Part shown: positions 53,707 to 64,000 of the stretch, one piece after another | How positions within the stretch are numbered: the first letter of the stretch is position 1 | How the letters are laid out: each line of letters starts with the position of its first letter | NCBI GenBank assembly: GCA_030710605.1 | Contig: CP092880.1 | Location: 9,848,072 to 9,912,071 of the forward strand | DNA: 64,000 nucleotides | Source: Cordylochernes scorpioides | Taxonomy: Eukaryota; Arthropoda; Arachnida; Pseudoscorpiones; Chernetidae | Direction of reading: 5' to 3' | Notes under the pieces: generated by a model | Databases searched by the model: none | What the model saw: only the letters and a program-made list of their open reading frames with translations | What the model was told of the DNA's origin: nothing | Position numbers and translations under genes: made by a program

Positions 53707-55990
53707 ATAATAATATTCTAAATCCAAGTAAGAAAAAAAATGTGTGAGCATCAGGGAAAATGTAATTAATAAAGGAAAAGACGTTATAATATTGCAACTC
53801 AAAGATTATATATACCGTCAAGGAAAGCTTAGCTTTCCTTATAGCTAACCAAATATATCTATAGGGAATATTTTTCCTTAAGATTGTCCTTGAGGAAGTG
53901 TATGTGATTCTAGCCTAAATACATCCAGAACTGGAGACACAAGGAGGATTCGAAGATAAACGCGAAACCAATAAAAACAACAACCTCCTATATAAACCCA
54001 AATTTAGTCATATCGCCTTCAAGAGAGTGAAAGGGAAGAGTAAGAATTTAAAAAAGGGGGAAATGACAAGAATTACAACACGACACGTTGTGGCAACCAG
54101 AGCCTAGTATGACACCAACATAAGTACGCGGAATGTGGGAGAAATCTGGGACACCTTCACTACCATTTATTTCAATCAGCTAGAAAGGGGCAGTTCAGGA
54201 GGGAAAAAAAGCAAACTTCTCAAAAGTATTACAGATATGACGTAGCCACGCAATAATATTTGAAATGAAGGCGAGATAAAAACGTGGTGATTTTCTTTTA
54301 ATGGTAAAAACACAAGCTTTCAGGCAAGAATGCCCTTCTTCAGGTTACAACTTGGCAATATTTTAAAACTATGGACATGAAAGATAGCCAAATACAGTAG
54401 GTAAATTGTTCAGCAGTATTACATATGTTAAAGCGTCATCTTTTAGCTCAGTACGCTAGAATAAATTTAAAACCAGGTTTATAACGATGGCGTTTGTCTA
54501 ACAGTAGTTTGAGTGTTCACCAAGAGGTCCCGTCAATTATTATATAAAAGTGGGAAACTGTGTTCAGTGAGGAGGAAAGGAATCGGTCAACCCGGGGACC
54601 CACAGACACACTGCCAGTGAAGCAGCACGACTTGAACACATCGTCTTCCTCCTGACATTGGCACGCATCTTCCACTCCAACGGTCTCCATCACATTAACC
54701 CTGAGAACCACCTACGACGTGGAGAGCTACCGAAATAAGCAACTTCTCGAACCGCGGAGAGTTAGGAAACTTGAGCGAACCCGAGAAAAATTAGACAAGT
54801 AGACCGATTCCGATCTACTAGGTCAGCGCTTCTCAACTTTTTTTTTTGTCCATCGGACCGGTAACATTTAGGGGGGGGGGGGGGGAATCACGGAACCGTG
54901 GTTGTTCTTAACACAAAAGAAGTACTAGGTATTAAAAGAACTAATCAATAAATTAAAAATACATTTTATCATTATCTAAAACCTAAAATTAAGGCATTAT
55001 ATAATGTAAGCAATATAGTACACACATAATTTTATTATTTGTATAAGATAATTTTTGACGCAGACAGGATAAAATCTTCCGTGCTCGGGACCAGCCATGT
55101 GCTAGGTGGTCACTTTGTTGGGAAGTTCATCTTCTCTAAGAATCCTAACGGCCATGTCTTTCAGTCCTCTCTGTATGATACAGTAAGACCTGTCGTGAGC
55201 AACGACCTCTTTGAGCGACAACCTTTGCATACAAAAAGACCCGATATTATATAATCCAAGTTTTGAAAGAGGACTGAAAGTGGCATCAGTATCTGCGCCG
55301 CTTGTACTGGTACACCCCATCATGTTCTTCCAACCTTGGTCACTAGGATGGCAGAGTGCTACTCTTTAATGACCTAATTAACGAATAATTAAAGAATTGG
55401 CTCGCTAATTAGACTTGTATCGCTCTTTTTTTCTTCCTCTAGAGTCTTCCCTTTAGATCGTAATTAACCTTCGGCAAGAGAATAAAGCGCCTAATTTCTC
55501 TTCCTTTACTCTAAGCAATGAATATTTCCCATCCCAGAGGATCTTCAACCAAGACCCCCATAGCTCATGCCAATTACAACTTTAAAGGACACTATGAATG
55601 TGTGAGGTAAAGACGATATAGCTAGCATACAAGGGGTTGGAATAGTCTTCAGAGCTAACACATATTAGTATTCCCCTTAAAAATAACAACAAAAAGCTTT
55701 ATTAAGCCCTTTTACTCTTATACAGATTCTCCAAGCAGAAATGTAGGATACATGCAGGAAAAAAGTAATAGTACCTTAATGATAATATGATATTTATATA
55801 CAGGAAAAATTATATAAAGACAATCAAGCTAATAGATTAGTCTGGGTAAATTGGAGGAAAAGAAATTTATTATACATGGATTTATCACGGATTCACCGCA
55901 AATGAAGATTAAAAAAAGCAAAAGCTAATCACAATCAACATTGAGATAATGAAATTTATACATTGTAATTAAGATAATTGAGCTCATAAA
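53707..55990. other. Mostly unrecognised; short repeats only
   Basis: Contains a 21-bp near-palindrome (aaggaaagcttagctttcct, about 53821), a CTGAAGA-stem-GAAA core on the minus strand at 54317-54344, a hAT-like end 'cagcgcttctcaac' near 54825 followed by a G-run, and a pogo-like left end 'tacagtaagacctgtcgtg' near 55179. No gene recognised. Confidence 0.45.
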
Positions 55991-56004
55991 CAGATTTGAA
56001 AGGG

Positions 56005-56192
56005 TAAATCCGCCCCTTGAAAATAATAGAATAGTCTTCATAACCAACATATATGTGGGTAGTATTCCCCTTGACAATAATCGAATAGTCTTCAGAACCA
56101 ACATATATGTGGTTAGAATTTTCCCTTTGACAAGAATAGAATGGGCATCAGAGTAAACACATGTGGTTAGCATTTAGCTCTTGACAAGGATA
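56005..56192 (+). repeat. Imperfect ~60-bp tandem repeat, three units
   Basis: 'gaatagtcttca', 'accaacatatatgtgg', 'ttccccttgacaataat' recurs at about 60-base spacing with drift. A lone related unit is at about 55650-55685. Confidence 0.75.
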
Positions 56193-57142
56193 GAAATATA
56201 AATTAAGCGAAATAAACCAACTTCACTCTACATTGCCACATACCTTTTATAAGGAAGGAAATTGAATTTGAATTTTTAAAAACACTGTTAAAAAAAAAAA
56301 GATTTTTTTTTTTAAAGAACGCCAACACATCCTTTGATTCTTAAAAAAAGAAACTCCACCAAATCTAAAAAGAAATATTTTGCAAGATAATGAACATTCA
56401 AGGTTTGACCAAGAGTAGAACAGATGGGAGTCAGCTTGAGGAAACGGCAATCGTTAATTCAATATATAATTTTACAGTTCTTTTTTTTTTTTTTTATGGG
56501 GGGGGGGCCGCACACATATTTATGTTGGTTTGGCATCGAACAAACTCGGTAAACTGGAGAAATGTGGTCGGCCCCACTTAACGTTATCGAGAATTTAAAG
56601 AATATTTAAGGATGGGGGGAGAGAAGGAAGAGGCAATAACTTAGAAGAGCAGTTAAACCCGGAAGAAATCTATGAGGTTTGCTAAGTGGTTTTTTAGAAA
56701 AGTTTGGCCGTTAACGGACGGTCGGTGAACATTAGCAGTTATTATGGCTGGTCGGTCGAACCAGCATATTGTCATTGATCGACCAACTCTCGTGAGAGAC
56801 CTCACTGAAGAGAAACCAATTCTGTATCATGATTTGACGATCTAATTCAACCTCCAATGAATGACCACCTCCAGAAGCAACCAGGAGTAGTCATAGTTTT
56901 CAGAGGTCTCTCAAGGGAGATGCATTTGACCAAAAAGATTGCAGATTAGGCTGGTGCGAAGTGGTAAAAACTCGGCAGAAAAATTGAGAATACCCTTACA
57001 TAATGAGAGAGATACTGACTAACTAGAAGACAACCAGTTATGTTTACCGTTAAACTGTATAGCTGATTACCTATTTTATTTATTGAAACTTGGCTGTCTT
57101 TTTATTCTTTAGCTTCAGGGCGTATCCATATAAGACGAATTG

Positions 57143-57364
57143 TTTTGAAAATAGAGCAATCCATACTTAATTCATTAGATAATAAAAGGCATATATTGGA
57201 TTGAATAAAATATTTATTTTGCCAATATTTCAGCTGGCTGAACGCCAACCTTTATCGAGGCATTAAGAAAAATGTAATGCCTCGATAGAGGTTGGCGTTC
57301 AGCCAGCCGAAATATTGGCAAAATAAATATTTTATTAAATCCAATATATGCCTTTTATTATCTA
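57143..57364. mobile_element. Hairpin family B, complete, at the target site used by a SINE in copy 1
   Basis: Arms 'ggcatatattggattgaata', 'gccaatatttcagctgg', 'cctttatcgaggcatta' and their inverse flank a 7-base centre. Flanked by ATAAGACGAATTG at 57130-57142 and 57365-57377, which contains the 11-bp duplication around the SINE at 929-1108. Confidence 0.88.
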
Positions 57365-58683
57365 ATAAGACGAATTGTATTAATAAAAGGCTGTTGTTGT
57401 TTTTGAGAGAAGTGAAAAACAAGAATCGGCGAGAAATAGCTAAAAATGTTTATAGAATTGTTCTAATCTCGTAAACCGAAAGTAAAAATAAAAAATTAAG
57501 CTTCAGAATTTTTAAATTAATATAAACAAGGTCCAATACTTTGAACAAGAAACAAACAAAAAATTTAATGGAAAAAAATCGAATATATTCCATTTGATGG
57601 ACTCAAGATGCTTCTACAAGGATCCATCAGCATGGAAGGCCTCACAGAAAGAGCACAACATCTTCGTTTAGGATTAGATAATTGAGAGAAGGTACGTTAT
57701 GTGAAATACCAAACGTGATACTCAATCTAATGTGAAATATTAAGACAAAAGAGGTTAAACCACGTTTACCACATCAAGACTTCAACAACAAAATTATTTA
57801 TTTTTATGAGAAATGATACGTAGCGCCTACCCATCATCGGTATCGGACTGACAATGGAGGAGAGATAGGTGATAAGACGGCGGTTGGGGCAACCTACGTT
57901 GTTGGGCAACAAGACATTGGCACAAGCCCCACCACAGTCAGAGCCCATCATTTATTCCGCTATGTCACGATGGTAGCGCGCGCTCCCCAGAGAAACAAGG
58001 CCGAAAACATCCTCGGTCGGCCTTGCACCTGCAGCCACCTGTTCTATGTTTGGGACATGACGGGATTTGTATCGTAACACATCTTTTATATCCCTCTTTG
58101 TGCTCAATGAAAGAATAGAATGAGGAGCCATCGCTCTGTATTTGAAGAAATCAAACTTTGTGTATCTATGCAATTTTAGAACACCGATTGATACTCCTCG
58201 TATATTCGGATTTATATATGTTTATACTAAATTTTCAATTAGATTTTAACCTGAATAAACTTCATTGTAATGCTCTTCTAAGGCCTTGGCCGCACTATAA
58301 ATGGGATAAGGAAAAATCGCACGAGATATAATCGAGAGTTATAACGAAATTTTGCTATTTACGTTTCCATTCGAGGAAGAACATTTTTTTTCTGGCAACG
58401 TTCTCATCGGTTTTACGCAGAGCTATCGACACAATTTCCAGTGAAGTAGATCGAACCACGAAAGAATATTTCATGTCAAAAGAGCGACTAATCTGGAAAA
58501 CTGAATGCACATTATAAGTTTGTCTCCTTGTCTTAGTGTCACTGTATTAAAATGAAAATACACATTTGGGAACCTAGATCTATACGACGTTTGGGCAAGC
58601 AGCTAGTCCAAACTGTTCTCAAACATTGGAACAACTGCTTTGAACACGTTCAAAGCTATTGGGCAGCACTTGCGTTAAAGGCG

Positions 58684-58925
58684 ATTGTGCTGTTATGCAT
58701 ACCTCATAGAAAATGCACACTTCATTGAGATTGTGCTGTGTCTAAATACAAAAAGCTTGTGTTGCGCCTATATCAAAGAGACTGTACTGTGCCCATGTTC
58801 AGAGAAACCACATTTAAAGTGACTGTACTGTGTCCATATAAAAAAAAAAAAAACAGTGGTGTGCCCTTGTTCAAAGAGACTGTGTTGTAACCACATGTTC
58901 AAAGAGGCTGTACTGTGTCCATGAC
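58684..58925 (+). repeat. Degenerate ~35-bp tandem repeat, copy 2
   Basis: Counterpart of 2405-2640, with an extra 'gctgtactgtgtccatg' near 58909. Confidence 0.7.
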
Positions 58926-60246
58926 CAAAGCAGTTACATGTTGCCAGGCAGTAGTGAACCTACGTCTAAAGGTGACAAGCGGTACGAGAAAGAAGGCCGC
59001 CGTCCTACCTATAAATAAAGAGCCAGCAACAATGAAAGGAGGGAAAGTCTCAAACGCCTGGAAAAGTGGGAAGGAAGAAGCGCCAAGTTTTAATTTTATC
59101 CCAGCGTCTTCTTTTAATGGAATCACTTGACGGAGCGTAGTCAATGGCTCTGGAATTTTACCTCCTTTGTAAAATTGAGCGCGAGGAGAAATAGAAACAC
59201 CGTTTGACAAATCCATTCATTCAAGTTGGAATCAAAGACGGCGTTTTTCTTGATATAACTTTCTGACGATAGTCCTCCTTAGAAAACAAGATCGGCCAGA
59301 AATCTTTGTTAGAAGTAAAGAAATCCCCCCAACTATTCCATTCGCGTTGTTATGCCATTCACTCTATACCCGACGAAAATTTAGCTTAATCCTCAAAATA
59401 AATCGAAACTAGCAATTCCTCAACTTGACAGGTTGAAATGATTTATGAAAGATGTGGATTTTACTTTTATTATTTTTACTTCAAAGTTTGTGGAAGCAAG
59501 GTGTAGTCTATTCTCTTTGATAAGTAATAGTTGTACCAGAAAGAAAATAATTCATTAAAAAAAAAAAGAGAGAGAATTCAACATAACTATACAGTGCGTG
59601 CGTTTTTTAAATAACTCCAAATGCAAGGCCGTTTATAGAAGGTGGGATGATATAAAATGGCTTCTTTCAATGCCAAGTTCCGTGGATGTTTCCCCAAGAT
59701 ATGGGTGCTACGAGAGTTGAGTTTGGTGGATTCCAAATATTGGCAACCCATTTTCTTTTGAATCAACAAAAGCCAACCGCGTAGGCGTTTCGGGCTGTGT
59801 GGTCCAGTGTGGTAAAGGCTATACTACTTCAACAACCAAAAAGGCTATACATAGGAGTCTACCTGAAATATATATTTTTAAATGGGTATTTAAGAGCAAA
59901 TTTTCGCGAGTAAGCTAAAACATGCTAAAAGAAAGAAGGCCAGGCAGTAAAATAAATAAATAGGGTGAGTGAGTTTGTTATTTCTGTTCTAAAAGCCCCT
60001 TTAAGGTTGCCAAATATCTCTATTTAGCTTGAAATGTGTCGTTGGCACGTGTGAGAAAGAGTTGGGAACAAATAGGCAATACTATTGATGAGAATACTAT
60101 ATCAGGATTGCTTTAGACTTTCAGGATAAATTCATCTAGCTTCTTAGACATCGCCGACGTATGGAGTGGATTTGATATTCTATCAAACAACGATGATTTA
60201 GGAACAAGTATACCAGCGATGAATGAGTTATTTCAATGGGAGGATC

Positions 60247-63200
60247 TCTCTCATAAAGGGTGCCATTTACCATTCTTTAACACCTTTCGAGCATTACTTT
60301 TATTATGACGATGGAAGGTATAAAATCATTTTCTTAGATTTTTTTCAATAAACAAAATCAATTAGAAATCTAAAGACGAAGAAGATATATTTTTAGCTTA
60401 CACATCCCTAACCCCTCTCTCTTTTCATGTGCATCGCCAACACCTCAAAGCTAAACGTAGCATATTTAGTTAAGGATGGCAAATACAGTTTTCTGGCATT
60501 ATTGCAGATTTAGGTGTTTGTCAAATCATAAACCAGTTTTTCTCTCAACACAAAGTTCATACATTTTTTTCCCTCTTGAGTGTAAGTTCCGATTTTATTT
60601 TGAACCACGACCTGTTGTAACGGGCATTGCCTGAAAATCGTGTGCCAATTAGAATTTAAAAGTAAAAATCCTTAATGATTTCAAATGTCTTGTCCCTTGT
60701 CACATATCAAATTTTATTAAATATGAACTCTCTAGTGGGGAAATAGAAAGTGTGGCACCCAGAAGGAACCAATAGAATATCACGAAACACTTGGCATGAA
60801 TGTACGGACTTATTACATAGAACAGGGGTCGGCAAATTTTGAGTCGGAAGAGTCAAAAATCACAATTTACAAAATTTCAAAAGTTTTTAAAGAGCCACAA
60901 CATATTTTCTTGCCGACAATAAATAGTACTCACATAAATAATATTTACGTATGGAACTATATAAAGAGCCGCAGTTTCACTTCCAAAGAGCCGCAGTTTG
61001 CCGACTTTTGACATAGGCCAAATGATTTTTAAAAATGAAAATAAATCCGCATTTAAGCATTTTGTAAGTTTTACATACAAAATTCAATGGTTGATTACAC
61101 GCCATAAGAATTTAACTTAAACCAAATTCCATGTTTTTCTTCAACTCTTTCTGGGTGTAACTCTTTCTATTTAGGTTACATAGCTAAGGACCCTTGTGCC
61201 AAAGGTGTGTCAATGGCAAAGAAAGAAAGAGACAATGCGTCTCCTATTGTCGAACTTTGAAGCAACAGCTCTTAGGATAAGAAGAGGGCTACTAGACAAT
61301 TAGTTATTGAAGACTATTTCTTTATGGGGGTCAGTGGTAACCGTCGATTTCTAAAAGTCACGGGATCGAATCCCGCATATGGCTCTTTTTTCTTAATAAA
61401 AAAAATGTTTCAATGGTCTCGATTCTTCAAAAGTCCAGTCAGTGCAAGTAACTAAACGGGGGCTCTGACGTATTTGTAAGTGCCAAAGCGAACGGCTTTC
61501 CACATGTGTAGACATGTGATGCACTTACAGTAAAAGCAGTCGTCAACTACCACCCACCATGATTATCAAGGCCTGTACCATGTGTACTAGGGATAATAAA
61601 AAAAATCCTATTTCTTGATTGCCTATGAGCGTCACACTCAGAACACTTGTGAAAAAAATAATGGGAAAATAACTTTAAGAAAGCGATCCATGGAGTTTAT
61701 ATTTGTTCGTCTATGGGACACGGGCTCTGAGGAACTTTCAAAATAACAAGGAAAAGTTTCCAAGTAAATATCTTATTTAGACTCAGAGATATCCTCTACG
61801 ATCCCATCTGTTGTTTATCGCTAATCTCTCTGGAATTGATCGAAGGATTAGGGAGGGGTGTAAAGGTCATTCTCTAGGCGTATTGACGGTGGTAGAACCA
61901 ACCTTATATAATCCACTGAACTCCACCACCTTGGTGAAATGGCATGTCTTCATCTAATACGACCTCCAGCAAATACCACCACCTCTACTGAAGACCAGGA
62001 GTAGTTATGTTTTGGGGCTGTTTGACCAAGTTTTTTGGGATGTTCTACTGTACCAACAAGAAAGAAAAAAAAAACAATAAAATAACCGAGACGTCAATGG
62101 TAGCTGGAACCGTCCTAAAGGACCACGGCAACAAATTAAAATTTGAACAGATAAACCGAATTTACTTGACTAAATCAATAGCAACATCACCTTTTAGTTA
62201 AACTCTTACCAATCAATGCGATTGGGGAGACACTCTCAACATCACAAAACCCCCATTAAAAAACTAACTGAAAATGCTTCAGTTACTTTTTTAATGGGCG
62301 TTTTGTGATGTTATTTGAGGGTGTCTCCACACAAAGACCAGGAGATCAGAGGATGTCAACTGGTGGAGAAAGATATGCCCAACAAAAGTGACAACCCGCC
62401 GCCAATACAACGAGGCTAAATGCTCTGTAATCAAAGTTAAACGACTCCCAATTACAGCTCGCCCCAGCTGTAACAGCGATATTAAATCTCTAGCCCAGTA
62501 CTTACAGTAAATATGGGACTTGGCGTTATGAAAATACTGGGTGGATTCGAACCAAGGGTTTCTCGAGTGTGTGGCCCAGATGGGTAAAATTGATTTATCC
62601 AACTAAATTTTAAAAAAGCACAAAGCGTGCGCGCTCTCAGCACTACTAGCCTGATGAAAAAATACAGTGTTCAGTTTCTTTAAACCAATGCCTATGTTCT
62701 ATAGCAAAAGATCTATGACCAAAATCTATCTGGCTCATGTGACGGTGTTGGACACGTGTGTTTAATGTGAGTAATTGATGTAGATTTTATGCACTTGGCT
62801 ATCTCTCTCTCTTTCTCTCAAAACTTCTATAAACCTATTCTCCTCTTCACTCGAAATTTTGATTTTAAAAAAGCCAAGCTGGGAAGGGGGAAAGAAGGTG
62901 ACGTCATTGATGTAATTAATGTTGGAATATTTTGAGCTCCCAAAGTTATTAAAAATAAAAATTGAATTTGAGCAATAAGCAAATGAAAGAAACGTAAATG
63001 AGTATATTTGATTATTATTGGTCATGAATATATTTGCATTTGACTCAATTTCAACAAACGAATCTAGGAAAGTTGGAAGTAAGTTTTCCATTTGTCTTAT
63101 CCAAGATAAGAACGGGGCGTGTGGAACCAAACTTCAATGTTAAATCTACAGATTGAAGGATCGACTGCGAGAAACATCTACGGAAAACTGAAGCTTTATG

Positions 63201-64000
63201 TGACGATAAATATAAACGTATGGAGAGAAATTATTTCTACAAGTTTATAAGTCGTAAAGAAGCTGTTACAAGACTATAAACTTTATATTAGATGGTTTGA
63301 GAAATTCTTTCTGCAAACTGGAAGAGTTCCACGACCTAAGAACGGACTGTAAATACTGTGAAAGATTGTCTAGATAGATAGTCCATTGCTCTTTTAGAAT
63401 CCTTTTAGAAATTGCTTTGCACAGTGATGTGCAAGGATCCTACTAATGTGACATAGACGAAATGTGATTGGACGGCATAATGTTGCCCTCACTCCAAATC
63501 CATTAAGCCGCGGCGACGGCGTTATGAGGAACTGATGGGCTGTGTATGGGAGAGAAAGTAGGTCGGCGGCGGCCGCATCCATTTTACATCAGCGGCGGCT
63601 GCAGACCATCGAGCGATGGCCCCACCCCCACCATCTCCGGGTAGCAACCATATGACCTGAGTTCAAAACTGGCATTGAAGCAAGCAGCTGCTTTTTTTTT
63701 TAACACGGAAATGATTCTATGAACCCTGATTTTTTTAAACAATTCCAACCCAGCAGGTAAGTATAAGTAACCAAGCAAGGGCTCTGGAATATTACTAAAT
63801 ACCAATGGCTTCTACAGGAATTAGGCACCTACAGTATAAATAAGCCTTACTCGTCATGTTATCATGGATCATATGTACTTGGAATAAGTATCAGCAACAT
63901 AATGTCTCATTGCGATACAAGACACCCACATTACCGGGATTCTCTAAGTAGGTTTGCTGAGACTGCCTTGACCAACAGCAACCAAACAGAGATACCTCAA
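60247..64000 (+). repeat. Duplicated block B, copy 2 (inverted relative to 39469-43213)
   Basis: Reverse complement of 43213 down to 39469. It includes the hAT MITE (about 60823-61015), SINE family 1 (61325-61600), the palindrome (62226-62336), the CpG-rich ORF (63582-63394, truncated) and the old SINE (63640-63890). It runs off the window. Confidence 0.95.
61325..61600 (+). mobile_element. SINE family 1 (counterpart of 41861-42136)
   Basis: 'ggggtcagtggtaaccgtcg', 'gggatcgaatcccgc', 'cacatgtgtagacatgtg' and 'gtgtactagggataat' in order on the plus strand. Confidence 0.87.

Larger units (their letters stand above)
56457..60246 (+). repeat. Duplicated block A, copy 2 (direct copy of 1-3967)
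   Basis: Starts at 'attcaatatataatttta', matching base 1. It lacks the SINE of 39-301 and has the hairpin element 57143-57364 in place of the SINE at 929-1108. Its right end continues without a gap into block B. Confidence 0.95.

Noticed and set aside
54517..54711. Cys-rich minus-strand ORF (64 codons)
   Set aside because: It resembles a cystine-rich peptide at first sight, but cysteine spacing fits no family I know and splice signals around it are weak.

Overview
The window is animal nuclear DNA, AT-rich and dominated by transposable elements. The evidence is: tRNA-derived SINEs, non-LTR retrotransposon tails, a complete Gypsy LTR retrotransposon, pogo-, hAT- and Tc1-type DNA transposon remnants, GT-AG-like exon boundaries, and one recognisable host exon, the first coding exon of a ceramide synthase. 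An aquatic or lophotrochozoan invertebrate is a reasonable guess, but nothing here fixes the phylum. There are no bacterial genes, operons or CRISPR arrays.

Layout. 1-3967 is a block repeated in direct orientation at 56457-60246. A 100-N gap (3968-4067) leads into one long contig (4068-43213) that holds a LINE tail, the Gypsy element (5776-10068), the ceramide synthase exon (11111-11295), two large minisatellites (33-bp unit at 14017-14640; 47/62-bp units at 25566-26455) and a dense mix of SINEs, hairpin elements and pogo-type MITEs. After a second 100-N gap (43214-43313) comes a more GC- and CpG-rich stretch with a possible promoter (about 45150) and a dead Tc1-like transposase (47200-48120). 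From 56457 to the end of the window the sequence is the second copy: first of 1-3967 in direct orientation, then, without a gap, of 39469-43213 in inverted orientation.

The two copies join at 60246/60247 exactly where the first copy is broken by the two N gaps: 3967 corresponds to 60246 and 43213 to 60247, with no base missing. The simplest reading is that contig 4068-43213 was scaffolded backwards, and that 56457-64000 is either the other haplotype left in the assembly or a tandem segmental duplication. The copies differ by a few percent plus insertions. At one target site they carry two different mobile elements.

The most unusual shared signal is a short core (CTGANGA-like box, small stem, GAAA) found in two unrelated hairpin repeat families and at two further sites. 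It has the layout of strands 1 and 2 of a hammerhead ribozyme. Whether it can fold or cleave cannot be decided by eye. Identities, divergences and boundaries throughout were read by eye and are approximate unless bases are stated to match exactly.
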